Origin: Isoetes taiwanensis
Taxonomy: Eukaryota; Streptophyta; Lycopodiopsida; Isoetales; Isoetaceae
DNA: 64,000 bases
Direction: 5' to 3'
Assembly: GCA_021234155.1 (NCBI GenBank)
Contig: JAJEKV010000057.1
Span: 6,541,821 to 6,605,820, forward strand
Shown here: one piece after another, positions 11,271 through 21,998 of the stretch
Layout: the number at the start of each line of letters is the position of its first letter
Position numbering within the stretch: position 1 is the first letter of the stretch
Notes under the pieces: model-generated
The model's database searches: none
What the model saw: only the letters and a program-made list of their open reading frames with translations
Told to the model about the DNA's origin: nothing
Position numbers and translations under genes: made by a program

Positions 11271-12880
11271 TTAATCTACACAAATCGACATGCCTGAGCC
11301 GATTTCTTCGGAGATGACCTTGCCGTCCCATTGCTCCATAAACTGTGGGTACTGCTTTACTAAATCTTTCTTAAGTACCCATGTCGCGTCTTCCACTGGT
11401 AAGTGTTTCCACTTGACCAAGTATTGGAGGAATTCTGATCTCCTCGTTTTCTTGAAAGCTTTATCAAGAATCAATTCTGGAACTATCTCCAGTTCCTCCT
11501 CCGTCATTTCCAACAACGTTGGAGTGTCCAAGACTTCGTCTGGGTTTGGAGTGTGCTTCTTTAACAAACTCACGTGGAAGACCTTATGAATCTTTAGGTG
11601 TGCTGGCAAGTCTAGCTTGTAGGCTTGATTACCTACTCTCTCGACTATTCTGAAAGGTCCAGCCCACCTTGGAGCAAGCTTCTTGCAATTCCCAATCCTG
11701 AGCTTCGCCTTGCTTCACCTTGATCTTGAGCCAAACATCATCTCCAACTTTGAACTCTCTTACTGTTCGATGCTTGTCGGCGATGCTCTTTTGTCGACTT
11801 CTTGCTGCTAGCAGATACCCTCGAACCTCTTCCACAAGCTGCTGCATATCAGCCAACATCTGCTGCGAGACTTCCACTTTTGACACGGGGTTGTGCCAAG
11901 TGTCTGGAGTTAGGCACTGATAGCCGTAATTGATCATAAACGGCGACATTTGGGATGATTCCTGCTTGGTGCTATTGTATGCAAACTCCACCAAGTGAAT
12001 AAATTCTTCCCACATACCTTGCTTATTCCAGACATAGTTTCGTAGCATGTCCTCTAAAATCCTGTTGGTCCGCTCCGTTTGGCCATCCGTCTGAGGATGA
12101 TATGCCGTGCTCATGGATAGCTTCGTCTGGATTGTCGCAAAGAGGTCCTGCCAAAAGGCGCTCATGAATTTCGGATCCCTGTCGGAGATGATCTCCCTTG
12201 GCATGCCATGAAGCCTAAAGATCTCTTTGGTGAAGAGCTTCGCTGTATCCATAGCCAGACTCGTGGTCCCCGCAAGGCACAAAATGTGCCATTTTCGACA
12301 ACTTGTCGACTACTACCATCAAAGCGCCTTTCCCTCCGGGACGGTCCTTGGGAGTCCTGTGATGAAATCCATGCTAATCACCTCCCACTTAGCGTTTGGC
12401 ACCGCTAATGGCTCTAATGCCCCTGGAATTCGAAGCTGCTCCGCCTTTGTCTGCTGGCATAGCTGACATTCCTTGATGTAGCGAGCTACCTGCTTCTTCA
12501 TTCCTGGCCAATAATAGCCTGCCCAAGACTTTGAAATATGTTTTCATGAATCCCGCATGGCCAGCTATTGGACTTGCAGTAAGCGTGTCATGGAGGATCA
12601 ATTTCCTTACCCCTGATGACTTCGTGCACGCACAACTTGTCCTTATGATATAACAGGTTGCCCTCCTTCTTATAATGCTTGAAGGCTTCCCGCTCTTTAT
12701 CTGTTCTAGCCTTCCTAGAGAGGCTTGCCCATATTTCTCTGAAATCCACATCCGTTGGCAAGGACTCTTCAATCTTCTTACCAAAGTCGCTGGAGAGCGT
12801 CGAAATTGCATTGCAATGCACTCTAGTTGTCAGGGGATGCCTCGAAAGCGCATCTGCTACCACATTGAGCTTCCCCGGCT
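11271..12880 (-). pseudogene. Element D integrase and chromodomain
   Basis: The integrase zinc part CQLCQQTK (about 12455), core Asp in SMDFITGLP (about 12370), second Asp in SDRDPKF (about 12170) and Glu in TDGQTERTN (about 12085) form the DDE set. After the GPF-like region a frame break at about 11620 leads to a C-terminal chromodomain (11609-11271) with FLQYLVKWKHLP, DATWV and LVKQYPQF, the aromatic cage pattern of chromoviral integrases. The chromodomain is thought to steer integration to modified chromatin. Frameshifts at about 12290, 12600 and 11620. Confidence 0.85.
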
Positions 12881-14150
12881 TGTAGACTATATCAAAGTCA
12901 TATTCCTCGAGGAACTCCATCCACCTCCGCTGCCTCAGATTAAGGTGTGGTTGCGTGAATACATACTGGAGGCTCTGATGGTCGGTATCCAATTGGAACT
13001 TCCTTCCTAAGAGGTAATGCCTCCATATTCTTAGTGCCCTGACAACCGCAAGCAATTCCTGGTCGTGCGTTGGGTAGCGCGTCTCGGCGTCGTTCATCTT
13101 CCTGGAGTCATACGCTACCACACGCTCTTCCTGCATAAGCACTGCCCCTGTAGCTATTTTACTTGCATCTGTTGCTACAAGCTTATCTTTCTCCGGGTCC
13201 GGCAGGGTCAAGACAGGGGCTGTCGTCAAAGCTTCTTTCAACAATTCAAACCCCTTTTGGGCTTTCTTGTGCCAATGCTCTGCCCAATCTTTCACCTTCT
13301 CTGCTCTTGTCAGGTCCGTTAATGGGGCCGCTATCTTAGCAAAGTTCTTCACGAACTTCCTGTAGTACCCTGCTAGCCCGAGAAAACTTCTGACCTCATG
13401 CACATTCTTCGGGCCCCGCCAATCGAATCACCACCGCTTCAATCTTGGCGGGGTCCGTCGAGATGCCTTCTGCTGAAATCACATGACCAAGGTATTCCAC
13501 CTTCTCCGTTGCGAAGTGGCACTTCGACAACTTGGCGTACAATTGGTGCCTCTTCAACTTCTCCAGCACTCTTCTCAAGTGTTGTACATGCTCTTCAAGG
13601 GATTTGCTATACACCAAAATGTCATCAAAGAAAACAATCACAAAGGTGTCTAGGAACTCCCTCGAAGATATCGCTCATGAGCCTCATGAACGCTTGTAGG
13701 GGCATTTGATAAGCCGAAAGGCATTACCGTGAACTCATAGTGCCCATACCGCCCCCCCGAAGGCGGTTTTATGGATATCTTCTTCCTTTATCCGGATCTG
13801 ATGATAGCCCCGACCTTAAGTCGATTTTTGGAGAAGATCTTTGCTCCTTTGAAGCTGATCCATCAAGTCGCCCGATCTTGGAAGCGATACTTGTTCTTGA
13901 TGGTGTGCTTATTCAACTGCCTATAGTCTATGCACATCCTCGAGATCCATCTTTCTTCTTGACAAAAAGAATGGGCGCCCAAATGGCGGTAGACACTAGG
14001 TCTAATGAAACCTAGGTCGAAAGCAGCCCTCGCGAATCGCTTCTTCAGCTCCGGCCAACTCTTTGCGTTGTCATTCTATATGGAGCCTTGCTTGTCGGCT
14101 TTGTTCCCGGCTCGAAAGTGCTATCTCGATTCGACTCCCCCTATAAGGAG
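12881..14150 (-). pseudogene. Element D reverse transcriptase and RNase H
   Basis: RT motifs: PFGLSNAPT (about 13705) and the catalytic FFDDILVYS (about 13625), followed by LGHVIS. The connection and RNase H follow with [14 protein letters not shown] (about 13390), LVATDASK (about 13180), THDQELLAV (about 13065) and LDTDHQSL (about 12990). The N-terminal part of RT (13750-14150) is heavily frameshifted. Confidence 0.85.
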
Positions 14151-14399
14151 GGAGCTGCTTGATCTCATCCGAAGAGCTCATGGAACTCCGTGATCATCGC
14201 TTAGCTATGTGCTTGGGCAGCTTGTTGAGCACTTTATCTTCTTCACTCTCTTCTCGACTCGCTTCTTCAATCTCAAGCTTGAAGATGTATGCCACCTGCT
14301 CACTCTTGATACACTTGAACAGTACCGCTTAGAAGACATACACCGCATGATGGGGACAACTTCTTTACCGCGGATCTCAATGATCTTGCCGCCGGGTGT

Positions 14400-14900
14400 T
14401 GGGAAGGTCACTTTCCGCTTCCACAATCAATGATGGCCCCCGCTGGTCCAAGGTACTCCATACCTATGATCAAGTCGATTTCCCAATGCCCATTACTTCT
14501 GCCCCATCTGAATTTTAATCCTCGGCAAGTCGATGTCGGTTGATTCTTCTTACCCGCCGCCCGCTTTATCGCTCCCACTTGCTAAGACAACGGGCCTTGG
14601 CTTTGACTTTAATGGTTTCAACTTCAACATTTGGGCCATTCTCGGGATGCGGGTTATGGCTACTTCCCCGAATCTATCGTGACTATAAATGACTTGGCCT
14701 TGGCCTTTCCCACCGTGGAAATTACCTTATAATCGGCTCTCCGCTTGCTCTCAGATCTATTAAGCGGCAAAGATATGACACTCACCCTCAATGTAGTCGC
14801 GGGGGCTTCCTCGGCCGCCGCCGGACAGAGTGTCCCAATCCCCCAACTCGCTAGTGCCGCACTCATAACGTATGGGGTTCAGCCGTTCTCTATGGCCCCG
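14400..14900 (-). pseudogene. Element D protease region
   Basis: A degraded retropepsin is marked by FIVTIDSG followed by a stop (about 14695-14660 on the minus strand). Position between gag and RT fits. Frames around it are broken many times, so the limits are approximate. Confidence 0.5.
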
Positions 14901-15263
14901 GCCGAAGCACCCGGGCGTAGCCGCTTTCTATGCACTCCCCGCTCTCTTCTCCTTGGGCATGGCACGCAAGAAGGATCGCACCGCTTTGGAGTAGTTTGAC
15001 CCTTCCCCGCTATCTTTAAAGGACACCGCTTCTTCTCCTGGCCGCTTCCCCTGATTGCTACTATATGGGGCTCTAGCTGGTCCTGGGCTGGCGTCTCGGG
15101 CTAAAACTGCCTGTTGCCTTGCCTTTGTCCTGATAATACTGCTGCCTCTGCCCGCTACTCTGAGGTCCCATTCCTTGCAAGCTTATTGCCTTGGACTCGG
15201 CCACGAGCTTCGTTCTAGGGTTTATTGCCCTTACAAACTTTATGGATCTCCTCATTCGGACCT

Positions 15264-16130
15264 TCAATGTAGCTTTCTCGCATGCTTCTCACCTAACTTT
15301 GGCACATACAACCTCAAAATTTCATGAACTCCTCTGTATATTTCTGTGCAAGACTTTGTTGCCTTGCTGCACCTTTGAAACTCTTGCATCATCATGCTGG
15401 ACTTGTGCTCTCTTGGAACGTAATGGCGCTTGAAGGCTTTAGCAAACTTCCTGAACCTGCAAGCATCCCTGCTTAAGCCATGAGCTTTGGCATAACCCTT
15501 CCACCAAATGCGTGCTGCTCCTTTCAGGTTTGCAGTTGCTACCCTGCCTTTATCCTTATCCTTCATACCATAAGCGTTGCCATATTCACTCATCTCGTCA
15601 AGCCAAGCTTCCGCCTCCATGCCTGACCTATTCTCGCCTGAGAATTGCTCGAGCTTCCTGGCCTTCCAAACATTTCCCAATGCAGAGTCCACTTTCTTCT
15701 GGTAGTCAGAGGTTCTTGTGTCCCTTTGTCGTCCGTCCGGAGTGTTCCTCTGCCTTCCATCTGTTCGGTCTTGGTTCTGCTCTTCTTCTTCCTCGAATCC
15801 AAGTTCCGGAATCTGGGCTTGAGCTCTGAGGAGTCCGAACTGGGGACCTTCCTCTCTTGCCCCTCTTCTTGTCTCTTCCTCGTTTCTCCGAAGCCGACGC
15901 TATGGGCAGCTTGAGCTTACCCACCGAACCTCCCTTCCTCGCCAGGCGGCTAGCAAAGCCTTTATCCGCTCAAGGTCCGGCCCTCATTTGCGATATTTCT
16001 TCCTCCTCGGGTCATTTGTCCAAATTCTTCAAGCGTGTTCCTTTTTTCGGGCGTGGCCTCGGGCGGACTCGCTCTTTTTCCATAAGTTCTCGCAGCTTGA
16101 CGCTCTCCCCGCGTTTAGGCTTCTAGCTGC
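15264..16130 (-). pseudogene. Element D gag (capsid)
   Basis: The best preserved part (15692-15264) has WKARKLEQFSG, AEAWLDEM, GAARIWWKGYA and FRKFAKAFKRHYVP, a plant Ty3 capsid pattern. The gag of element E (54561-55195) has the same blocks, which shows the two are one lineage. Upstream (15924-15700 and up to about 16130) the product is Arg/Lys/Ser-rich and shifted in frame. Gag forms the virus-like particle and packs the RNA. Confidence 0.8.
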
Positions 16131-16294
16131 ATACACAAGTGGTTCATAGCTATATGGTTAGTTTTCCTTGTTTTCTTGCATTATTTATGTTTATTGGCAT
16201 GGTTGGGGACACAAGATACATCAACAAAACATTTATAGAGCAAACGAAATTTATTCATATTTTATATTATGCTAATACAAAATTACAACTATCG

Positions 16295-17523
16295 CTAATC
16301 ATTCTTGCCGCCACGGTAAGATGGGTTATCCTCTAGGAACTTTTTCACTTGGGCGTTCCCAATTGAATGGCCCAAGTTCCTAAGACATTGGCTGAAGATC
16401 CCCACAAATAAAGCTCTCGCCAAGTCTTCTATTCTCGCGGTCGGAGGTATAAGTTTTGTCACCGCCAGCCTTGCTCTTCGCCACGTAAGGTGTATGGCGG
16501 TCGAAGACGCCGAAAGTGCTACGCTCTCTTCACCAGAATGGCATACTTCTCGGTGTTGAGGGGCAACGCGCATGCGGCCGAATCTCGAGAGTGCAATCAG
16601 CATCGATACTCCTTCCTGCCGCCTACGGGGTGAACTTATGTGAATTACCGCTAATCTACCATCCATCGCCAGGGGAGGTAATAACGCAATGACACTCTGC
16701 CGTTGGGGATCGGGTCCTCGGCCACTTTCGGTATCCAGCTTCGGGTCTGCCTGCAAAGTCATCAACCTCCACCGTGAGCTCCATGTAGTCTCCGATCAAG
16801 GCCGGGCCCTCCTTAGGGTCGAATTAAGCCTCTTCTGGGGAGGTGTTGCTGAAGAGCTTGCCGCTAGGATGTTCGAGGTCGCATAACGGATCCCCATCCG
16901 CCTCAGGGGCAAGGAACTCTTCCTCCGTCGGTAGTTGATTTGCCGCCTGGTCCGCCTCCATAATCACCGATGTCAGCCAGTAGGCTTGGATGTCTGAGGC
17001 CGACTCTCCCGTGTAAGTGTCGGCTTCTCTTACTTGGAGTGGGAAGTCGATGCTCCTCGGATGATGAAGTCGCCCAGTCCGCTTTCTGGAGTTGGTGCAG
17101 CAACTCTTCGTGTCTGTACTTTCCCCCGCACTGAGGTTTTGATGTCGCTTAGGAGCAGAAACTCCTCGCCGACAATAATGGGAGCTAGGCTTGTGATGCC
17201 TAACCCAAGGGGTGGCGTGACTCGAGAGTTTGCCGGCTTTTTGAAGTCTTGCCACTCTCGCTTCGCTTGTCGCCGCCTCCTCCCTGGTCGAGCTCGACAT
17301 AGTCTTCCTCTTCTTCATTCCTCGCTCATCCGAAGTTCTTCCTTCCCTTCCTGCCTCCCTGCTCATACCGTGTGAGGAGCCGCTGTTCTGCCGCTATGGC
17401 TAATGGGTCTACGCCCATGGGGAATGGAGGTTTCCCCACCTGTTCTCGCACATCTGGGTGAGAAAGATTGCCAAGGCAAAGGTTGAAAGAGAAATACTTG
17501 GTCCTATTGACGCTTAGGACCAT
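16295..17523 (-). pseudogene. Element D extra ORF 2, upstream of gag
   Basis: Begins with an ATG at 17523 and continues over several frames: an opening domain (17523-17326, with a NLSHPDVREQ block), an Arg/Ser/Thr-rich middle, an acidic part (LPTEEEFLAPEADGD, about 16930) and a helical end (16765-16295) with LARALFVGIFSQCL. No known domain is recognised. It stands where element E has its own second extra ORF (53003-54293), but I see no clear similarity between them. It is preceded by a pair of hairpins at 18124-18387. Confidence 0.45.
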
Positions 17524-18123
17524 TGGTTTCAGGTGTGCACCGCGCTTTGTTTGTTAGGTATTTGGCGCATGTTCTGACGCCGCCTAATGCCGCTATGTGG
17601 ACCGCCTAGGGACAAAGTAGCCTACACAAGGGGGGGCTGATTAGCTACTGGTTCTACCCTAGCTTGGAACTCGCACAAGACTCTACCAGAAGTCGGGTTG
17701 CGGCAAGGTTGCCTGACATCTACCTCCTTCCTTCAAGATATGGAAGATTTGGTCGACGCCGGCTCGGCAAAGATGAGCGCCGGGCGCCGCACCATCCGGC
17801 GAAAGTCGAGGTTGCCATTGGTTAATTGCGTGAGAGGGTAACAAACGGTTGCAAGAGCCAAGGAGTTGAGAAATCGGCTAGAAGGGCAGGAGCGGATTTG
17901 TAGGGTGCTATCTGAGAAATGAGGGGTCTATTTATAGAAAAGGGGAAAACCCTAATTTTTGGGTGACTTGGGAAATTCCTGGGGTTGGGTAATTCTAGTC
18001 TATCTAAGGTAAAATGGCAATTTGAAGACTAAATGAGATGTTTGAACAGGCTAAATTACCTCAAGGATACTATCCAACAAAGTTGAAGATGATTTGGACA
18101 CGCTCGTAAAGAAATGGTAAGAG

Positions 18124-18190
18124 GTCTCACGCCTTTTGGCGCCGCCCAAAACTAACTTTTAGTTCTTTTGACCAGCGCGAAATGTGAGAC
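18124..18190 (-). repeat. Hairpin repeat copy 1, upstream of extra ORF 2
   Basis: Outer arms GTCTCAC / GTGAGAC enclose GCC...GGCG material and an inner inverted repeat AACTAA / TTAGTT. Total 67 nt. Three more copies with the same plan occur at 18321, 19999 and 20187. Confidence 0.75.
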
Positions 18191-18320
18191 ATCACTCTCA
18201 TTTCGATCAAAAGGTGTCTAATTTGGGTAAACTAATGGTGTAAGGATGATGGGCTCATCAATTGCATGAAATTGACCCCTTATTTAGTCGATTTGGAGCT
18301 GCTTTGGTCAAGTTTAATAG

Positions 18321-18387
18321 GTCTCAAACTTTGCCGCTCGCTTCAAAACTAAAATTTAGTTTTGCGACCAGGCGCGAGCTGTGAGAC
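18321..18387 (-). repeat. Hairpin repeat copy 2, upstream of extra ORF 2
   Basis: GTCTC...GTGAGAC outer arms, GCGC core and AACTAAAATTTAGTT inner palindrome, 67 nt, 197 bp from copy 1. The sequence between the copies is not repeated, so the hairpins rather than a large module are conserved. Confidence 0.75.
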
Positions 18388-18531
18388 ATCACGTGTTTCG
18401 GCCTGCAATTGTCCTATTTCGCTGCAATAAAAGCTAAAACTTATTAATTTGCTCTAATTAATCAAGTTTATGCAATTAAGTACACACAATTGCTCTATAA
18501 TACAAAATTTTCAATTATTTACAAAAACGTT

Positions 18532-19783
18532 CTAAGGGCGTTCTCCTTTATGCGGGTCGCAAGACTCATGTCTTGTCGCGATTAGGGTTACCCGCTTGGC
18601 GGACAAAGTCGCGGCCGTTGAATCTTCAAAATGTTGCACTATCTTTGCCTCGTACCGCTTGCATTGCTAGCAGCCGGGCCCCTGCGGACCCCCAAGTCCG
18701 CCCCAGAGGGTCAGATTATTTCTCGCGACTAACCGAGCAAAAGGGGCACGGGATTAGAAGTCCGTGAGGCTGCGGCTGAAGTGCCTAATCTCCCTCAAGC
18801 CAGCCTCCTCTCCACCTCCTTCCCTGCCTACCTTCTTCTTGGGTGGTGGCTTGGGGACCTTGGGCTTCGGTGGTGGCGGCTTCAAGATTTGCTTTTGACG
18901 GCCGCCCTCCTCGATGATCGACCACTTTTTCTTCATAGTACACTGCTTTGGCAGCTTCTTTCTTCATATAAGCCCGTGCTCCCTCATCTTTCTTTCGGTA
19001 TATCTTTTGCCACAGCCGGTGGCGTAAGCTTCCGCGGTGATTAGGTGGCCTTCTTCTTTCTATCCCATCGCAGGGTGCTTTCGGGGTTTCGCACTTGGTC
19101 TTCTTTGGGGTTGCTCGAGGTCTTTGGCACAATGGGGGCACTACGATTCGTCGTCAGGGTGCTTAGAAGAGCTTCCACACGCAGCATTAGGGTTGAAGTC
19201 CCCATCGGAAGAGTGGTCGGAGGAGGAGTTGAGGAGGTTCGTCGGCAAGCTCCTTGATGGCGATCTTAGGGTTAGGCCTCTTCCTCGGCGATCCTTGACT
19301 TCCTTGTGCTATCCACGAACTTCCCCTTCGCCTTCTTTTTCTCTTACACTGCTTTTCATTCCTCTTCCTCCCTTTTCCTCTTTTTTGTCTTCCTTCCCTC
19401 TTCTCCCTTCCTCATATTTCCTAATGAACCTTCTAAGGTCTGCTTCCCTCTGGGGCTCCGGACTGCCACCGCTCTTCCTGCTTCGAGGATCTCCGTTAGC
19501 TGCTTCAGAATGGTCTTACGCTCTTTCCCCGTTCCCGGATCTCCCGCTCTATTTCTCATATACCTCCCTTGTCTCTCGGCCCATGGAGGTTGGTGATGTT
19601 GCCTCGTCCCGTTCCACTCCGGCGTTGAAGACGCCGATCGGGGCGTGTCCTCGCTTCTTCGTCCGAAGGCGACCCACCCCTTCGCGAGACCTCGCCAAGC
19701 ATCCTTTCAATGATCTCAGCCTCCGTGGCGCTTGGTGGTTTCGCTGGGCGACGCTCTGGCGGTCTCTGTTTGGTTTGGGCCAT
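18532..19783 (-). pseudogene. Element D extra ORF 1 with C-terminal histone H3-like core
   Basis: An ATG at 19783 opens a product starting MAQTKQRPPERRPAKPP, oddly like an H3 tail. A charged, Pro/Lys-rich middle follows (to about 18830) with several frame changes. The end (18810-18532) aligns to the histone H3 fold: LREIR, then PFARLV (H3: PFQRLVREI), a degraded second helix, HFEDS (H3: LFEDT), SAKRVTL (H3: HAKRVTI) and a final KGERP before TAG (H3: RGERA). In-frame stops at about 18753 and 18672 and missing bases break it. The same kind of fusion is in element E (44152-45858), in the same place relative to gag, so the H3 domain was in their common ancestor. A role in packaging, chromatin tethering or silencing escape can only be guessed. 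Confidence 0.7.
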
Positions 19784-19998
19784 GCTTTACGGATGGATCG
19801 TCAATGTAAAAGCGCCCAAAGATCGCCTAAGTGGGGAAGAGCCCGATTCTAGGGGCTGGGGCGAGAAAATGAGGGGGGGTCTACATCTATTTATAGCTTG
19901 GGAAATTTTTAGGTCGAGTTCGAAGTTGTTCAATTTATCATGCCAAGGCACCTATTTAATTAAAATCTACACTTATTTCAGACTTTCTCTACCTATTG

Positions 19999-20062
19999 GT
20001 CTCACAAATTTGCCTCCGCCCAAAACTAATATTTAGTTCTCACACCAGCGGAAATGTGAGAT
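19999..20062 (-). repeat. Hairpin repeat copy 3, upstream of extra ORF 1
   Basis: GTCTCAC...GTGAGAT outer arms and AACTAATATTTAGTT inner palindrome, 64 nt, in the leader between the 5' LTR and extra ORF 1. Confidence 0.75.
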
Positions 20063-20186
20063 CTCGCATACATTTCTAGGTTATTTAGGTAATTAAAACA
20101 TGCTATTCTAATTAATTCCCCGCCTTAGAACTAGCCTTACCACATTACTTTTCTCAAATTCCTCATGTTTTGGTGTTTTTGTCGAT

Positions 20187-20250
20187 GTCTCACGCCTTAT
20201 ACCAAAAACTAAATTTTAGTTCTCATGACCAGTAAGCGAAATGTGGAGAC
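20187..20250 (-). repeat. Hairpin repeat copy 4, upstream of extra ORF 1
   Basis: GTCTCACGCC...GTGGAGAC outer arms (one extra base) and AACTAAATTTTAGTT inner palindrome, 64 nt, 188 bp from copy 3. Confidence 0.75.
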
Positions 20251-20439
20251 CACCTCACTTGGAAAATTTTGGGCTTATTCTTTTTAATCTTACCAAATTC
20301 CAATTCGCTTAATTGTTACTAGCTTAGCATAACTACAAAAATGAGAAAAATTTTCCCACTTTTCGAGGCTTGAGGATCCTATCAAGTCAAGATTTCATCG
20401 AACATGGCTGCTGCTTTGCTCTTGGTCTCCAAGAACATT

Positions 20440-20450
20440 GCTCGATACCA
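20440..20450 (-). other. Element D primer binding site (initiator-Met tRNA type)
   Basis: One base after the 5' LTR the minus strand reads TGGTATCGAGC, matching the plant consensus TGGTATCAGAGC except for one missing A. This fixes the element's orientation. Confidence 0.8.
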
Positions 20451-20451
20451 C

Positions 20452-21993
20452 TGCGGACGCCCCTTCTCGCATACGGTGCCCCCTCACCGTGATACAAACA
20501 GAGTTCTCCCCCATACCAGCTCCACACCGATATAGGGCCCTCCACACATCATCGCACCCGTAACGAAGTCCCGGAAAGAGTTGAACTAGCCTAGCCGAAG
20601 CGTAAAACATACATGTCAAGATATAATATAAGCACATAACCACCTCCAAGGGTGGTCCATCACATCTGCATAAACAAGGTGAGCACAATACATATGGGAA
20701 GCTTTACCTGTGGCTCGACTCAAGGGGATGACCGACGGCTTGGGTCTCCGAGTTTATTGCAGCATGTAATTCATGGCAATGGCTTTGGCTGGCATATGAA
20801 CATGGCATAGGGTTGTCCACTCCATCCGCCCTCCCCGTGCACACTTTGCGAGTAGGCTGAAAAGTGTTGGGACTCCCGATCAGAGTCCACGATGCATAGC
20901 CAAAAGGGCTATTCCCTCGGGTTTCATCTCCCCGCCCGATGGGGCGTGTAGGGATCACTCCCTCCGCAGGTCTACATGCCGACTCAAGGTGACTAGAGGG
21001 CCACCGCCTCATTCCGACTTGAACCCATTGGAAGGTGAACCCCACCCCACGGCAGTCGAGCCCATGCCTTGCCCGCACTCGCTGGCAAGGCATTAGACCT
21101 AGTCACAATGATCCCCGGTAGCACTAACACACCATAGGGATCGCTCAAGAGTCAACACGAATCTCTTTCTAAGCCGGGCCTGCCCCTTCACCCACAACTG
21201 TGTGTGGTTCTTGTGCACAAGCCTAATCTACCGCGGTGCTAGAGAGGCTACTCTAGGAGCATCAACTACAAGCCTTAGGGCCTCTACCCCCTTCCCAATA
21301 CAAGGAGTTCACAAAGATACATCATCCATATACATCACCGAAGAACTAAAGAACTAGATCTAATCTAGATCATAGAGTTAGGTTCTTTAGTTAGTGTCCC
21401 AGATCTAAGATCTAGATAGCTACTATGGGCAATTTAATAGTCTAAACTTACCGGGTTCTATGACTAGAAGACGGTTTAAGCTATTAAATTGACCAAATAC
21501 CTGATCCCCTCGAAAGTGGCTCCTCCCCGACTGAAGTTCAACCATCCCATTGAGCTGATCAATTGTGGAAACCGATGGCGCAATTCGCCAAGCAAATGCT
21601 CGATGCGGTTTTGGCTCCCAGGGCAGCCAAAAAAAGGGCTCTAAAACCCCTAAGGACGAAAAAACTAGCAAGTTAGGGTTTTCCTACCCTAAATAGACAT
21701 GGGTTTAGGGCTAGGGTTTCCAATTATCCCTTTTTGGCATGTGGGATAATTGGAAAGGGCCCACTTGCCATTAATGGCAAGGTGGCAAAAAGTGTCTACA
21801 TGGAAAAGTGTGCCCACATTAATGTGCATATGTGCACATTAATAACATGTGAACATTCCTAGCAAGTTGCCCCTAGGGCTACTTACCTGGCTATCCGGTC
21901 ATTTACGCCGGTCGGAGTGGCGCGGTAATGCTGCGATTTAGGCAAGATGCGATAATGCCTTCTAGGACCGTGATATCGCGGCCGAACGCCACA
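20452..21993 (-). repeat. Element D 5' LTR
   Basis: 1542 bp. Clearly the same LTR as 8806-10394, but the two differ by many clustered small indels and substitutions, more than a simple ageing pattern would suggest. Ends with GAACGCCACA at 21993, followed by the target duplication. Confidence 0.9.
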
Positions 21994-21998
21994 TGTAC

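Larger units (their letters stand above)
8806..21993 (-). mobile_element. Element D: chromovirus with histone H3-like ORF, nested in element C
   Basis: Two direct LTRs (8806-10394 and 20452-21993) bound an internal region read on the minus strand: initiator-Met-type PBS, hairpin pair, extra ORF 1 ending in a histone H3-like core (19783-18532), second hairpin pair, extra ORF 2 (17523-16295), gag (16130-15264), protease, RT, RNase H, integrase, chromodomain (14900-11271), 3' UTR and polypurine tract. The chromodomain places it with the chromoviruses of Ty3/gypsy, which can target heterochromatin. Many frameshifts are present throughout. Confidence 0.9.

Noticed and set aside
13740-19852. Many plus-strand ORFs across element D (for example 19037-19852)
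   Set aside because: They are antisense to gag, RT and the extra ORFs, have low-complexity Ser/Leu/Pro-rich products, and no promoter or family support.
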